Translations under genes and position numbers: made by a program
The notes under the pieces: generated by a model
Database searches by the model: none
What the model was told of the DNA's origin: nothing
The model's input: only the letters and a program-made list of their open reading frames with translations
Assembly: GCA_002284615.2 (NCBI GenBank)
Contig: MU069477.1
Coordinates: forward strand, 329,778-361,293
Source of the DNA: Dunaliella salina
Taxonomy: Eukaryota; Chlorophyta; Chlorophyceae; Chlamydomonadales; Dunaliellaceae
Length of the DNA stretch: 31,516 bases
Direction: 5' to 3'
Part shown: positions 1 to 11,317 of the stretch, in pieces
Position numbering within the stretch: the stretch's first letter is position 1
Layout of the letters: every line of letters begins with the position of its first letter

Positions 1-60
<60 letters not shown>
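1..60. repeat. (CA)30 dinucleotide microsatellite
   Basis: Sixty bases of uninterrupted CA. The window ends in a related CA-rich string (31,503 to 31,516), so both edges lie in simple repeat, a common place for assemblies to break. Confidence 0.98.
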
Positions 61-63
<3 letters not shown>

Positions 64-3000
64 GTGGAGGAGGAGGAGGGGGGGCTCTGCCCCTTTTTAT
101 GTGATCCGGAGGATCACTCTTAACTTGTCCGACTAAGAGTCTTTGATTGAGCCTAAGTTACAGATTGGGTCAATAATGTAGGGGTTGTAGATAGTTCCGC
201 CGGCGGCAACTCCAATAAGGATAATGTGTTCAGTGACTCAGTTATTGCGGTGCAAACCTCGTAGTGTTTTTGTCTGTAAGTTCTCAATAGTGTTTTTATG
301 TTGATTTTGTGCAGTAAGGAGTCATTTGTTAAGGATTGGTGTCTGAGCAGGATTTCAGCTCAATGAGGCGGATGTCTCTGTCTCCAAAACATCGTACTCA
401 TTGGAGCCTCCTGAGTTGCTGGAACCATCTTCAGTCCCTACACTACTGATCCCCTTTGCAAACTTGGCCTAACCAAAGACAAAGCTCACAACAATTGCCA
501 AAGAACTCCACCATCATGCTGTAAAGTCTCTAGCAAAAATCTACAACACCAAACATGCCATCCAATTCAGTAACATAAGCAATGGGGGTTTGGGGGAGGG
601 GCTACAGGGAGGGCTGCGTACAGGACAGCGAAGCGTGCAGCTGGACGGATGGTCGACGACCTGCCGGATCCACATTAGCTGGGTTGCTCACAGCTGGCCT
701 TTGTTGGTGGGGCTCGTTGTTAGTGCCAGTGCCCACTGCATGCTGGTTAGTGCCAGTGTAGACTTATAATTTTTACTTGAATTGAAACAGCTTTAGCAAT
801 AAGTACAAAGACCTGTTTATTCATTTGTTCTGGCCATTACATGCTTTTGCCGTGCCTCCAAATCCTGTCTTTATTTCCTTCTTGGCTTTCACATTATGAC
901 TGATCCTGAGATCAATACTTTTTCTAAACCAAGACTCGTACAGATTCTCGAAATTTTGTCAGAATTGGTTCCCATTTTTAATGCTAGTTGTTTCACCAGC
1001 AGCCGATCAGCCGGATTCTTGGGCTGTAGGCTACCTCTTGTAAACCCTTCAAATTCTTCCTGCAGTCAGTCGTTTTGACAGGAAGCCTGATTACACTTGG
1101 AACCTGAAACCTTTACTTTCAGCCCAGTGCTCCTGCGTTCTGACTGGTGGTTTATTGAAATCCTTGCTTCCCATTCTTGAGGTTCACAGTCAAGGCATCT
1201 GTACTGTACTTTTCAAGAAGTCGGGTCCCCTGATCGGTTCAATATGAATATATTCAAGGTCACGAATGGCCTGTAAGCCTGTTCTAGGCTGTGCACTTCA
1301 ATCCTTGAACATATCCTCGAGCACTTACATGGGATTTTTGGTGATCATTTTGTTCAAGTGCTTGAGATTACATTTCCGATTTTGTAGTTGAAACCTTGTC
1401 TTAAGTCGTCTGAAGTTCAATCTGTTCAGTCTGCCGGAAGAGAAGGAAGTCAAGCTCTAGGCCGTCAATTCAAAGGATGGCCTTGCAAAGGGCTTGATTT
1501 AGCATAAGTTCACAACGTGCAGTGTTTCTGCAAAAAAGTAATCATTTATTTCAATTACCAAGATGCCAGCAGAAGAAAAGACCAGGCTCATCCGGGAAAT
1601 GGAAACGTCAGACAAAGGACTTGCATGCACAACCCAAAGCCAAGCTCATTCTTGCCCAGCACAGCAAATGGGTCCAGAACTTCCTACGCTGTTTTATCCG
1701 GCCAACAGATCACATAATCAAACCATGCAACCTCTGAAAGCCACCAAAGGCAGCGAACAAATTATATTTCAACAAATGAACAAATGTGACCTACAAGGGA
1801 GCTCAAATTATGCAAATCAATGAAGGCCATTGTTTTGTGCTCGCAGACTGAGCTAAAAATGAAGCACAAATCATTTGATGAATCTTGCTCTCTGTACGTC
1901 ATAATCGCCTTCACCTTTCAAGGAAGGAAGGAACCATCTTGAGTTTTAGAGAATGCAATCACCCATAAATTCGGTAGCAAGAGAAAGCACTCTTCGACAT
2001 GCAGAGGTCCAACTGCACCTTGTTGGCCTTAGTTCAAACAAAAGCAGCAGTACCAAAAGGATGTGTGTGCTTATGGATGGTGGTCCGCACACCATTACCC
2101 AGTAGCTGTCATGCAAGGTTCCCATTAAACACAAATCAAGAAGCTGGGAGCACGTAACACCAACCCCTCGACTCTCAACACGTGCTAGGAAGTAAAAGCA
2201 TGAGACAGAACAGAAAGCAACCACTACCAGTTCTGAGTGCTAGACGATGAAAGTATGAGGACAGGTTGGTGCATGACATGGTGAACCAAGCTTAGCAAAC
2301 CTCACAGGCATGTAAGCATTAATGTGGAGCAACAATACAGACAAGAATCAAAATATCATCACAGCCCCAGCGGCATGTTCAAAAGAAAGATTTCCAACAT
2401 TGGCAATGTGAGACACCAATTGTTGTGCCAGGACCTGGAGATCAAGAGCAACTGAAAATTCAACTTGCAATTTAACCAAGATTTTTCCATGGACTTGATC
2501 CACTGTGACGAAGCAGCAATAAGTTTATCACTCATAACTAAATGCCTGCGACTGTCTCATACATTCCCACACAGCTGTTCTTTATTTAGAAAGAGTCAGT
2601 GGTCAACAAAGAATACCAACGGACATCTTCATCAAAATCTTTCATTTTTGCTCCGGCTTGGGCCCAAAGTACTCTCTGAAGCACCCTTGTCCGAATGTTT
2701 ATGACGAACTTCTTAATCAATTCCTTAACAAGGAATTTAGGTGATGTGCGAACAACAGTGTGTAGTGGTGAGAAATAAGATGCACGTGGAGAACATCCAG
2801 CAAACTGCTTCCACCTCAGGACTTGCACAGGCGTGCAATGACAGTGGAACGCCTCAGCGTGACTAAGGGTAGGTCCATACCCTTATTGCTCAACGCGAAC
2901 TCCTGATGCATACTACTATAAAAACCTGCAGCAGGGGTGGTCGCAGTGGAAAAAAGAACGGGTGTAAATACAATCTTGCCCGCAGCTGGACTAGAATGGG

Positions 3001-3940
3001 CCTCCGTTTGCAGGGGCTCCCGCTGACGCGCCTGCAAATGATACTTTCTGGAGATCTGTGTCTCTCTTACTTTTTACCATTTATTTGCATGTCACATTCC
3101 CTGTTCCACTTGATGCAGAATACACTGCGTTGACGAGTGGCAGAAGTGGTGCAAGCGATGCTGAGAAATTTGGTAAAGCCTGCCCAGAAGTTGCAATCTG
3201 AGTGATGCAATGTCTCAAGACAACACCAGACCCTACTGGAGAAGTTGCTATGTGCGTGCTTGTGTGCATGAATTTGGCATTGCGATTGCTGCATTGCATG
3301 CAAGCATTCTGTGCTGCAATTGCTGAGAGCATGCAATGCACGTGGACCCTGTCAATAGTTGCTGACCCTTTCTCCTGGGCACTTCAAACAGGCTGCATAA
3401 CAGGAAGACAAGATACAAAGCACAGGCTGGCCTGCAGAGATATTAATCTTCACCACACCGGAAAAGTGCCATGGCCTTTCCTCTCTACTTGCAGTGCAAA
3501 GAAAGTTACAATTGGAATTAAGGAGATCCCAGGACCCATTTGCAAGCTAGATTGTCCTGCAGGTTAACGCTATTTAAAAGCCGCACAGGGGAGCAAAGAA
3601 ACTTAGAAGCAGCAGCGTGCATGGCTCTTTAAAGATGATATCTGGCAACCTGTGAATGGCGATATCAAATTTAGGTGGACACTTGAACTCATGAGAAAGG
3701 CTTCTATAATCTCGCAAGCTCCATAGATATGACACCTGACTCACAATTGCATGCTTACGACCTTACAGAAACACTCCTAATGTCCTCAATGAAGGACGCA
3801 GACAATACAAAGCAGGGTTGGGTTTTTAACGGGTCTGGGAGTTACCGTTCGCGTATATATGTGTAAAATACGTGTACGTCGCGTATGTACGCGAATTTAG
3901 AGGGCCATTTTGGTGAGGGAGGGTTCTGGGTGGGGAAAGC
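61..3940. other. Gene-free stretch, no feature recognised
   Basis: Both strands were read for splice-flanked open segments and known motifs, and no exon stood out. The only open frames are short and look random (60 to 121 codons). Small details are a 7-bp hairpin with a 3-nt loop (101-107/111-117) and a 13-bp direct repeat, gttagtgccagtg, at 719-731 and 746-758. This may be intergenic DNA downstream of the minus-strand gene ending near 8.3 kb, or old transposon debris. Confidence 0.5.
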
Positions 3941-3941
3941 A

Positions 3942-3952
3942 GGATTCGAACC
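3942..3952 (-). promoter_or_regulatory. Isolated Pol III B-box / tRNA T-loop-like sequence
   Basis: The minus strand reads GGTTCGAATCC, an exact match to the B-box consensus of tRNA genes and tRNA-derived SINEs. The surrounding T-stem has four pairs. No A box and no matching acceptor stem could be found upstream on that strand, so this is not an intact tRNA. It may be a SINE remnant or chance. It lies just upstream of the transposon-derived zinc-finger remnant. Confidence 0.25.
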
Positions 3953-3999
3953 TGGGACCCCACCCCCAACCACCCCCCAAACCCCACAAACATTTAATC

Positions 4000-4226
4000 A
4001 TGCCAAAAGAGAAGGGTCCTGAGTGGGATTATGTCACACCTGTTCAACCTGAAGGCACTGATGGGGCCGAGCAGAGCAAGAACAAGTGCAAACTGTGTGA
4101 CGTGTGTACCATGGTGGTGCCTGGCGCATCAGACAGCACCTCTTGCAAGTTGCTGGCTCTGGGGTGGCCAGCTGCACAGGACCTGGAACAGCTGGGGAAG
4201 GCTCAGCCCTGGGTTGCTGTGGATGA
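4000..4226 (+). pseudogene. BED-type zinc finger remnant of a hAT-like transposase, frameshifted
   Basis: The frame opening with ATG at 4,000 carries the first half of a BED-type DNA-binding finger: Trp9 and Tyr11 of the aromatic signature, then KNKCKLC with the Cys pair at about residues 32 and 35. The second half continues in another frame from about 4,104: VYHGGAWRIRQHLLQVAG, followed by SGVASC. This matches the 'GGA.RI..HL....G.GV..C' part of BED fingers in hAT transposases, and ends at a stop at 4,224-4,226. The offset is what one lost base near 4,100 would give. The first frame stays open to 4,317 but becomes low-complexity acidic sequence (a run of Glu). No hAT dimerisation domain was recognised downstream. 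The reading is a dead transposon fragment. The BED assignment rests on motif pattern alone. Confidence 0.5.
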
Positions 4227-4317
4227 GGAGGAGGAGGAGGGGGAGGGGGCCCAGGAGGAAGTCAGCAGTGATGGAGAGGGGTTCACAGGCGAAGAAGGAC
4301 GTAGAGTAAATTTTTAA

Positions 4318-4756
4318 GCAGCAGACAACCTGCTTTGTTAAGATCACCGGATGCTTTGGTTCATTTTTATGCAAAAGTTCGGAAAAATGGGAACTGAAGC
4401 TGGGCTGGGCCTGCCCAGCAATTTTCACTGACGAATTTTACCGCGCACTCCAACCAGCACATTTTACGATTTGCAAATTTAAGGCCATTTTTAACGTTGG
4501 TGAAAATACGCGTATCACGAATGACCCATCCCTGATACAAAGGCATTGCAAGGTCAGCAGCCTGGAAGTGACCCCAAGTGCAAGGATTGGCAAAGAGAAC
4601 AAGCAAAAGAAAAACAAAGGCCACAAGATTCATGTTTGATATATGGGCTCAAATCCGCTCACATATTTTGCAGGACAGAGCACCACTCAAGTAAGAAAGC
4701 AATGCTAGAAAACCAGACATGGACAACTCCACAAGACAACTGGATATGATCTTGCC
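4318..4756. other. Gene-free stretch between BED remnant and repeat
   Basis: No exon, RNA gene or repeat copy was recognised here. It may be the decayed body of the transposon whose zinc finger lies at 4,000-4,226, but no transposase motif is visible. Confidence 0.35.
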
Positions 4757-5160
4757 CCACTTCTTTTCTCAAAACCATGCCAACCATCCCTTTTAGAATA
4801 AATTAAAGTTCTGCAAAAATTCATGAAGATTAGAGGTCCCCAGATCTCTCTCCCGGCCACAGACCGCCAAAAAAAGGCCCATTGCTCCACCCTGTGACCA
4901 TTGACCAAAACTTCTGTACTCGTACCTTCCAAATTTTATGCTTACATCCTGCACGTTCAAAAACGGAAGAAGAGGCCAGAAATTGACCTATCCGGCACTC
5001 ATGTGCTGCAACTTCTCCAAGAGAAAGGGCTGAGATTCTGTATCTAACCACGTCTTTCCAATTCGTTTCTTTGCAATGACATTCTTCTAACACAAGCACT
5101 CCAAATTACTGAAGATCTCCCAATTTGATGCAGTAGTTGGTCTGAAATGGAGGTTAGGTG
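4757..5160 (-). repeat. Family I interspersed repeat, reverse copy R1
   Basis: Diverged copy in the orientation opposite to the 24-27 kb cluster. Landmarks in order are 'accatgccaacca', 'cccagatctctctcccggcca', a purine-rich 'ttcaaaaacggaagaagagg', 'agattctgtatctaaccacg' and 'caatttgatgcagtagttggt'. The same ordered landmarks recur at about 9.0, 14.3 and 22.3 kb. Confidence 0.65.
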
Positions 5161-8100
5161 GTCCATAAGTATGGTTCATGCTGCGGCTGATTTGGCAGGT
5201 CGCCCCAAATTTGGGACTGAAAACCCTATTTCCTCGAAAAGTAGGGATATTTTGAATCCTAATTTAGGTGTCCGTGATTGCGGGCATCCAAAGCAATGAG
5301 CATTTTAAAACAACTGTTTTTTGGTGGGGAGTTGCCCTGATTCCTCAAAAAGGAGACATTTTGCACCCAAGCAAATGTCCCAGATTCAAAGCACACCATA
5401 AGTAGTGGTGTTCACCCCCAGCCCAAGTTGCTCCAACCCCATTTTTGACTTCATGAGTGGTTTTATGGCGCAAAATGGGGCAGCAAAACTGGTCTCAGAA
5501 TCTGGGATGGTGCAGTGGCTGCGGAAATACAGGAGGTGGGAGGTCAGACACAGACCGGACTCCCCCCCAAAAAACACGTGGAGCTCAGTTTAAGGTTTCG
5601 AACTAATTGAATGTAAAAAGTCCGCCTGAACTTGTTTTATGAGCCCCGGTGCACCAGCTGTCAGGTTCGGAAATTTGACATGTTCAGAGGTATTGCCTTC
5701 CTGACGGGCCACCAAACACGCCGCTTTTGGGGGACGCGTACTTTATGTTAATCAATGAATCATTGTTTAAATTTTGGGGCAGCAAGTCCGCATAGCTGGA
5801 GCGCAAGCAGCTGTCTCAGAGGTTTGACCAGCAGGAAGGAGCACCCTGGAGCNAGCAGGAGCTCGGTCAGCCTGCCCCACCCTGTCCCAGACCTGTAACA
5901 AGACATGAGGAAGGACATCCTGTGGCCAGGCTGCTTCAGCTGCAGGCTGGGAACATGCTGAGTGGGTGGCAAGGGGTCTGATGCGCACGCAGCTCACGCA
6001 TGCACCTCAGCCGGCCTGATGGGTGCACTCCCGCAATCAAGGAGCACATGCAAGGGCCAACAAGGTCAAATTGCACGCATTTGAGGCCAAGGGGCACCTC
6101 TGCAGCACACCTGACACCACCCCTGCATGCTCATCACTAAAACGCAAAACGTTGGACAGCTGACCATGCGCTGCCCCAAACCTTGTAGGCGCTGTGTTGG
6201 AGGGTGTCTCTGGGCACAAGTGAGGTCTGGGAGGGTTTTCAGGAGTTCGCATGCAAGGTCAAGCGAGAAGCGCATGTTGGTGTGCTCAAACAAGGGCTGT
6301 GAACAGCTGTCAGATTTTGGATCCATCCTAAGCACACCTAAGTGAGCTGTGACTTACCACACCCTGCATGCATTTACCCCTGGGAAATGAGCATGTTTTC
6401 CCCTGCAGGCACCCACACGCCTGCACACTCCCAATTTTCCACACACAACCCCTCCAAATCACCATGCTGGACCCCTATGCCAAGTTTCGTGCCAAAACAA
6501 TCATCTTGGAGGCACTTAATGCGCTAAACCCATTTTTTGTGTCAGCACTTGGGCAAATGAGCACCTCAAAAAGGAAGTCATTTTGAAAGTCATCCGTTTC
6601 GGTCAAATAGCACACTGTTGGAAACCTAGTGATGTCAGGAAAGGTTTGCAACAAAAATTCCCCAAAAAATAGCCTCGCTGGTCGGGGGGGGGCTCAAACG
6701 TACTTTTTAAGTATTTAAAAGCCACAATTATGGCATGCATCAGCCTTGGGCAAAATTGTTTCCACCCCATTTTGCTCATGCTATTGTATCATACTATGCC
6801 AAGAACCTATGCCAAGTCAGGAACAGAGAAACAGCACTCAACATCTTTAATACCACGTTTTGAGTGGGCAAAATGGGCGAAATGGACAAAAAACGCACAT
6901 TTTCCGTGTCAGCTTGCCTATCTGGGAGTTGTTCCCCACAAAAAGCATGTCTACAGATTGCTCTCAATAGCAGGTGTCTATCAAAACAAAAATGACAGGA
7001 TTTGGGCTGTTCCCTAGCCAGTTATTAAAGATTATGTGTGGGAACCTCTTGATCTGACCTGAAACGAGGTTGAGAGCTCCTGTGAGCCTCTCCCTGGGCC
7101 GATTTTCGAAATTCCAACTTTGCAGCCCTTAATATTTACCAAATTCGCACCTGTTGTCAAACTTCCAAGTCATTTGGTGAAAGTCACCTCGGGGAGTGAA
7201 CACCGCTACATAAGGATCCTGAAACACCTGTTTTTTTGGGAAAAATTGGCCTCTGCTACAAGACCTAACTGCTAAGCTTTTCAAATCTCTATTTGGTTCT
7301 CAGGTGTGCAATTGAGGCTGCCAGGGCTAGCAAAGGCAACGAGAGGGCGGGTGAGACAGCAGTAAGGGCCAACATCGTGTACATGTACACCCAAACACCT
7401 GAGGCACTAAAAATAACATTCATAAACATGATTTTCATATTTACAAAGGTTGAATTTTGTCTGCAGGGTACGCTGGTCAGCTGTGACGGACATGGGCTGG
7501 CCTGCCTGCTCCAAACGACCACCAGCCCCAACTCAGTCTCTAAGTTCACAGCGCATGCCAGCCTGCATTTATTAGAGAATGCTTAGACTCCTACTTAAAT
7601 GACGAAGGGGGCTGTCTGAGAATATCCCCAAACATGCTCCTTTATTGCAATGAAAGTGCGCCCACTCACAGCCGCTTCATCAAGTTGAGACAATTTTAGC
7701 CCTAGGGTGTAGCTGGCATTATAAACTACTAGTGCATATGCTCAGATTTGTGTAAGTTGCCCTTTGCGCTTAGATAAACTGAGCTATAGCTCACATGGGG
7801 CACAAAACCTAGTTCAGTGCTTTTTACAGGAAAATTGGCTGAAATCACCACAAACGCAAAACACCAACTGTTTCTTTCCACCCCAAACTTCTTTTTTGCA
7901 TTGATATTCTGATTACAAGGAAGTTGAAACTGAAGTGCAACACAAAACCCTACAGGGGGGTGCCCAAGTTTCAAAACTGTCTTTGGGGGGCACAGCCCCC
8001 CTGCACTGGAGCTCTGACTACCTGGTAAACCGTGACCTCAAAAGATTAAGCCTCAAGACTAGACAATTCCTGACTTTTAGTCCTTCTACTCCTCTTCAAA

Positions 8101-8286
8101 TTCAATCACCACAGAAGCGCATCCATTCATTTGCCTAAGAAAAGGTTGAGGATTGACCCGCAGGAACAACGATGGTTGGAGGTGGATTTGCTTGCAAGCA
8201 AGGAAAACTCCTTCCCCAAAAAGGGTTGCTTGATAGGCAACCAGAAAACTTGACCCCAGGGTCCAAAGGCCTTTGAATCTGCTCAC
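5161..8286. other. 3' flank of the WD40 gene: no gene recognised
   Basis: About 3.1 kb downstream of the last coding exon on the minus strand. A locally GC-rich segment with one N (5,853) lies at 5,770 to 6,150, and a 10-base G run near 6,683. Segments such as 'caaatgagcacctcaaaaagg' at 6,555 and the related 'cctcaaaaaggagacatttt' at 5,343 suggest further old repeats. No clear polyadenylation signal or further exon could be assigned. A 3' UTR continuation is possible because a donor-like site follows the stop codon. Confidence 0.4.
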
Positions 8287-8310
8287 CTGTCAATTGGCAG
8301 CAGGAGGGAC

Positions 8311-8452
8311 TCAAACTCGACATATTTTGGCGGTCTTGTCCGTTGATCCTGTAATACAGGTCCTGGTATCCGCAAAGGTCACTGCCTTGATGTCTCCCCC
8401 ATGATGGTTGCTTTTCTCACCCTTTTTGTTGTAAGACCGCAAATCCCAAAAG
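8311..8452 (-). CDS. WD40 terminal exon (unit 6) with stop codon
   Basis: The acceptor 'gcttgcag' precedes C TTT TGG GAT, so the split codon AG|C gives Ser followed by FWDLRSYN. The unit continues with HHGGDIKAVTFAD and ends TCITGSTDKTAKICRV, then TGA at 8,311-8,313. It contains 46 complete codons. The usual Trp of the final strand is Cys here (KICRV). The inner strands DIKAVTFAD and TCITGSTDKT are typical of WD40. A good donor-like site (acag|gtgagc, 8,286) lies 24 nt past the stop, so the transcript may have an intron in its 3' UTR. Confidence 0.85.
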
Positions 8453-9896
8453 CTGCAAGCAAAAAAAAAGCATGGCATCAGTCAGGCCAAGTGTCCACAG
8501 CACATCCGCAATGCAGAGTGCTAGGCCAGGTGAAATGCATGAACGCTGACTCGACCTTGCCCAAACAACCAGTTTTTCAAAGGACATTGGTTGCATTAAT
8601 CTGCGCTTATATCGACTCCCGCTAAACACATAAGCGCACTTAAACGCTTACGGCGCGCGCATGCCCTCCCTGTTCTGAATTAAGGTCATTGACAGCGAAC
8701 TTGCACACCGTCTCTCACACCTCACCTAAGGCTGGAACCCTGTCCGGCAAAACAGGTCATGCCATCCAGGGACACTGCCAGACAAAGTGGGTCCACAATT
8801 CCATCAATTATGTGCTTTTGCTCGCCTGCCACAAAGTCCCACACCCTGCGAGTGAGGCAATGTTTATTGTGGTTCTGTTTACAAAGCTCCTTGATCATCC
8901 ACTATCCTTGCAAAGCCCACACACTAGGCATTTTTTCAGACTGTTTACCAAAGGGTGTCAACTGGCCCATTTGCCAAACATGCTTTTGCTCGTATTTTCC
9001 CTCAAATCTGACCATGCCAATCATTATTCTCATAAGAGTATCACATTTACCATAAACGCCAAAATCCAGAGGACCCCAGGTGCCTCTCCTGGCCTCAGAT
9101 GACATAAAAACAGCCCACAATTTTAACCTATGACCATTTTCTACTCCCTAAATTTCGTTTTTGCAACCCCCAGGTACTGAGCTAACATCATGCATATTCA
9201 AACAATAGAAAGATGGATGTCGACAATTGACCTCTTTGGCACCCATTTTGCTGCAAGTTCTCAAAGAAAGTGGCTGAAATCCTACAGGTACCTCACCAAA
9301 TTGTAGGTTATGTTAGTCCATTGCTGTAACATTCTTTTGTTACAAGCCTTGAAGGACACCAATTCACTATAAATCACCCCATTTGGCGCAGTGGGTGGTC
9401 AGCTAAGGATTGTTGGTGAAGGAAATCAGGGAAACACCATGGCTGATTAGGTATCTCTGCAACTCGCAATGTACGACTTAGTGGGAACAGCATGAATGTA
9501 AAAATTGCCAGCTATGGAGAGCCTGTGCGGAAAGTGTGCAAAAGACAGGCAATTTCAGGTCCCAGATAACCTCCTCTCACTATTTGCACAGGATTGTGCC
9601 TTTCAAAGCACAGAAGAGGACTGCGTAAGAAGTCCGAGGAATGGTGTGGTCATAAGAGCACAGATAAGTTTGGAATTACTAAGACTTGAGTTTGGAAATG
9701 CTAAGAGCCAGCAAATTAGGAGTGCAACAGCAAGCAGCTGGTCTAAGCAATATGGAGATGGCTGGTTTGCATCTCAGCTGGAGTCTGGAAAGCAAGCAAG
9801 CTGAATAGGTATCCACATTTAAGGGGAGAGATGGAAAAAAAGAATGCTAGGCCATCAACTGGAGAGCTTTGAATAAGAACAGCAATCCAGCCATAC
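8453..9896 (-). other. Intron between WD40 units 5 and 6 (1.44 kb)
   Basis: A phase 2 GT-AG intron, gtatgg...ttgcag. It contains family I copy R2 (8,940-9,410). No additional WD40 exon was recognised in it. A 137-codon plus-strand frame at 8,689-9,102 largely overlaps the repeat and is not thought to be coding. Confidence 0.7.
8940..9410 (-). repeat. Family I interspersed repeat, reverse copy R2
   Basis: Reverse-orientation copy with landmarks 'gtcaactggcccatttgcca', 'aaatctgaccatgccaatca', 'ctcctggcctcagatgacat', 'ggtacctcaccaaattg' and 'catttggcgcagtgggtggt', in the same order as R1, R3 and R4. Confidence 0.7.
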
Positions 9897-10028
9897 CTTA
9901 TTGTTTTGTCATAAGATCCTGAAACACAGATGCTGGACCCTTCCAGTGGGCTAACGGCCAGGCTCAGAATCCATGCACCATGTTCCTTCAGAATGTGTAG
10001 GGGCTTCCCAGTGTCCATGCTCCAAACC
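9897..10028 (-). CDS. WD40 exon, unit 5
   Basis: After 'gcgcacag', the exon completes the split Arg codon and reads VWSMDTGKPLHILKEHG, then AWILSLAVSP and CVSGSYDKTI, ending in AG before gtatgg. It has 43 complete codons. The pattern HG ... LAVSP ... SGSYDKT(I/R) is a textbook WD40 repeat, with Trp-Ser in place of Trp-Asp at the start. Confidence 0.9.
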
Positions 10029-10822
10029 CTGTGCGCAAAGGTACAAGGATATGCATATGAGACTCTCTCGTACTAACATCATCTCTGTATGCTTCCAGGA
10101 TACACAAACTTGCAAGAAGGAAAAGTGACAAACAGATGAAGGTCATCAAGTATATAGTCCGCCAAACTTTTCAGGATTTTGCAAGATGCAAATCTTCTGA
10201 TGCAGCTTTCTTCTTTGTGCGTGTCTTGGGCAACCTTTTAAGTGTTTGCGGAAAGGTGCTCCATGTGCACTGGGCAGCCAAAGGAAAAAGCAATGCATGT
10301 CAAGGTGTGAGAGGAGCCAAGATGCGGTTCAGTGCTTTCACCCTAGGCCTGAGCATGCAGAAGTGACAAGAGCACCATCATCAGTGGACTGCACGAAGGT
10401 TCAATTTTTTCATGGGCTGAAATCTGGCTTATACACAGATGGTTGATGGCTCGCTGTACGACTTTACAAGATGGTACTGCTTTATGGTTTTTGACCGTCT
10501 TTCTCAAATTACCGTACAGCATGTTGATCATTATGCAATCCTAAAAGTTTGGAGCAGTGCGTAATGCATTGATAATTATTTATAAGGGGTGCATGGTTGA
10601 TACTCAAAGGTAAAAAATAAATGGCTGAAATCGGGCAAATCGGTTGCAAAATTCATGCGCGCAATGGTGCAAATAATTCAGGTTTTTGACGAATAGGATT
10701 GTAATGAACTTAGGTGCGGGGGAGAGGGACAGGGACACTAATCAGCTTATAAATTGTGTCTCAAATGCCATGGAGGGTTTGGAATGAAGGGTAATGAGGG
10801 GAATACAACACAAAACTGCATC

Positions 10823-10963
10823 TCTGCTGTCAAGCAGGGTGCGCAATGAAGGGTGCGCAGAGAGGGAATAAAAAGCACAGACTGACATGAAGGTTGCACA
10901 GGGTTGCGCAAAGAGAAAATTGAGCATTGAAGCTCTTTTGCTGTCAAACAGGTTGCGCAATGG
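10823..10963. repeat. Short direct repeats with TGCGCA cores
   Basis: A 27-bp element around 'ctgctgtcaagcagggtgcg' (10,823-10,849) recurs at 10,937-10,963 with 23 of 27 matches. TGCGCA occurs four times, at 10,840, 10,854, 10,905 and 10,954. A similar cluster lies at 30.0 to 30.45 kb. Confidence 0.65.
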
Positions 10964-11261
10964 ACTCACGATAGAATTAATAAAATATTCTATTCAAAAA
11001 AATCAGGGTTTGTGATGGTCAGTATCCTCTACGGAATGAACCATTTAAATGGTGCAAGACTGTTTGATGGCTGGTACGGCAATCTGCTTTCTCCCCCCAA
11101 AAAGGGCACTGGAGGGTCTGACCTTCGTTGATCGAACACAGTGAATACAAAGTTCACTGTTCTTGAATGCAAACGCCAAACACGACTTGCTGAGGAATTC
11201 TGGACCTTTCTGGAACCCCCCCTCCCCTGCTCAGTCACTGCCCTCCACCTCCGACTCCTTT

Positions 11262-11276
11262 GTTGCTGCTGCATCT

Positions 11277-11316
<40 letters not shown>

Positions 11317-11317
11317 T
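11262..11317. repeat. CTG/CAG trinucleotide tract
   Basis: Interrupted TTG/CTG tract with an uninterrupted (CTG)10 at 11,284-11,313. It lies in an intron of the WD40 gene. The polyalanine or polycysteine frames it creates on the plus strand are by-products. Confidence 0.9.

Noticed and set aside
3202..3567. 121-codon plus-strand frame
   Set aside because: No domain, no splice context and no similarity to anything recognised.
3930..4010. tRNA gene on the minus strand
   Set aside because: Only the T-loop/B-box is present. No A box, anticodon arm or matching acceptor stem could be found.
5760..5997. GC-rich minus-strand frames with an N near 5,853
   Set aside because: Several overlapping frames are open because of base composition. 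No transposase or other motif could be identified.
7212..7232. Ghost of WD40 unit 5 (similar to 'tgtttcaggatcttatg')
   Set aside because: About 17 bases match with one insertion, but neither flank resembles the WD40 exon. Probably chance.
8689..9102. 137-codon plus-strand frame
   Set aside because: Largely overlaps family I copy R2 and has no domain.
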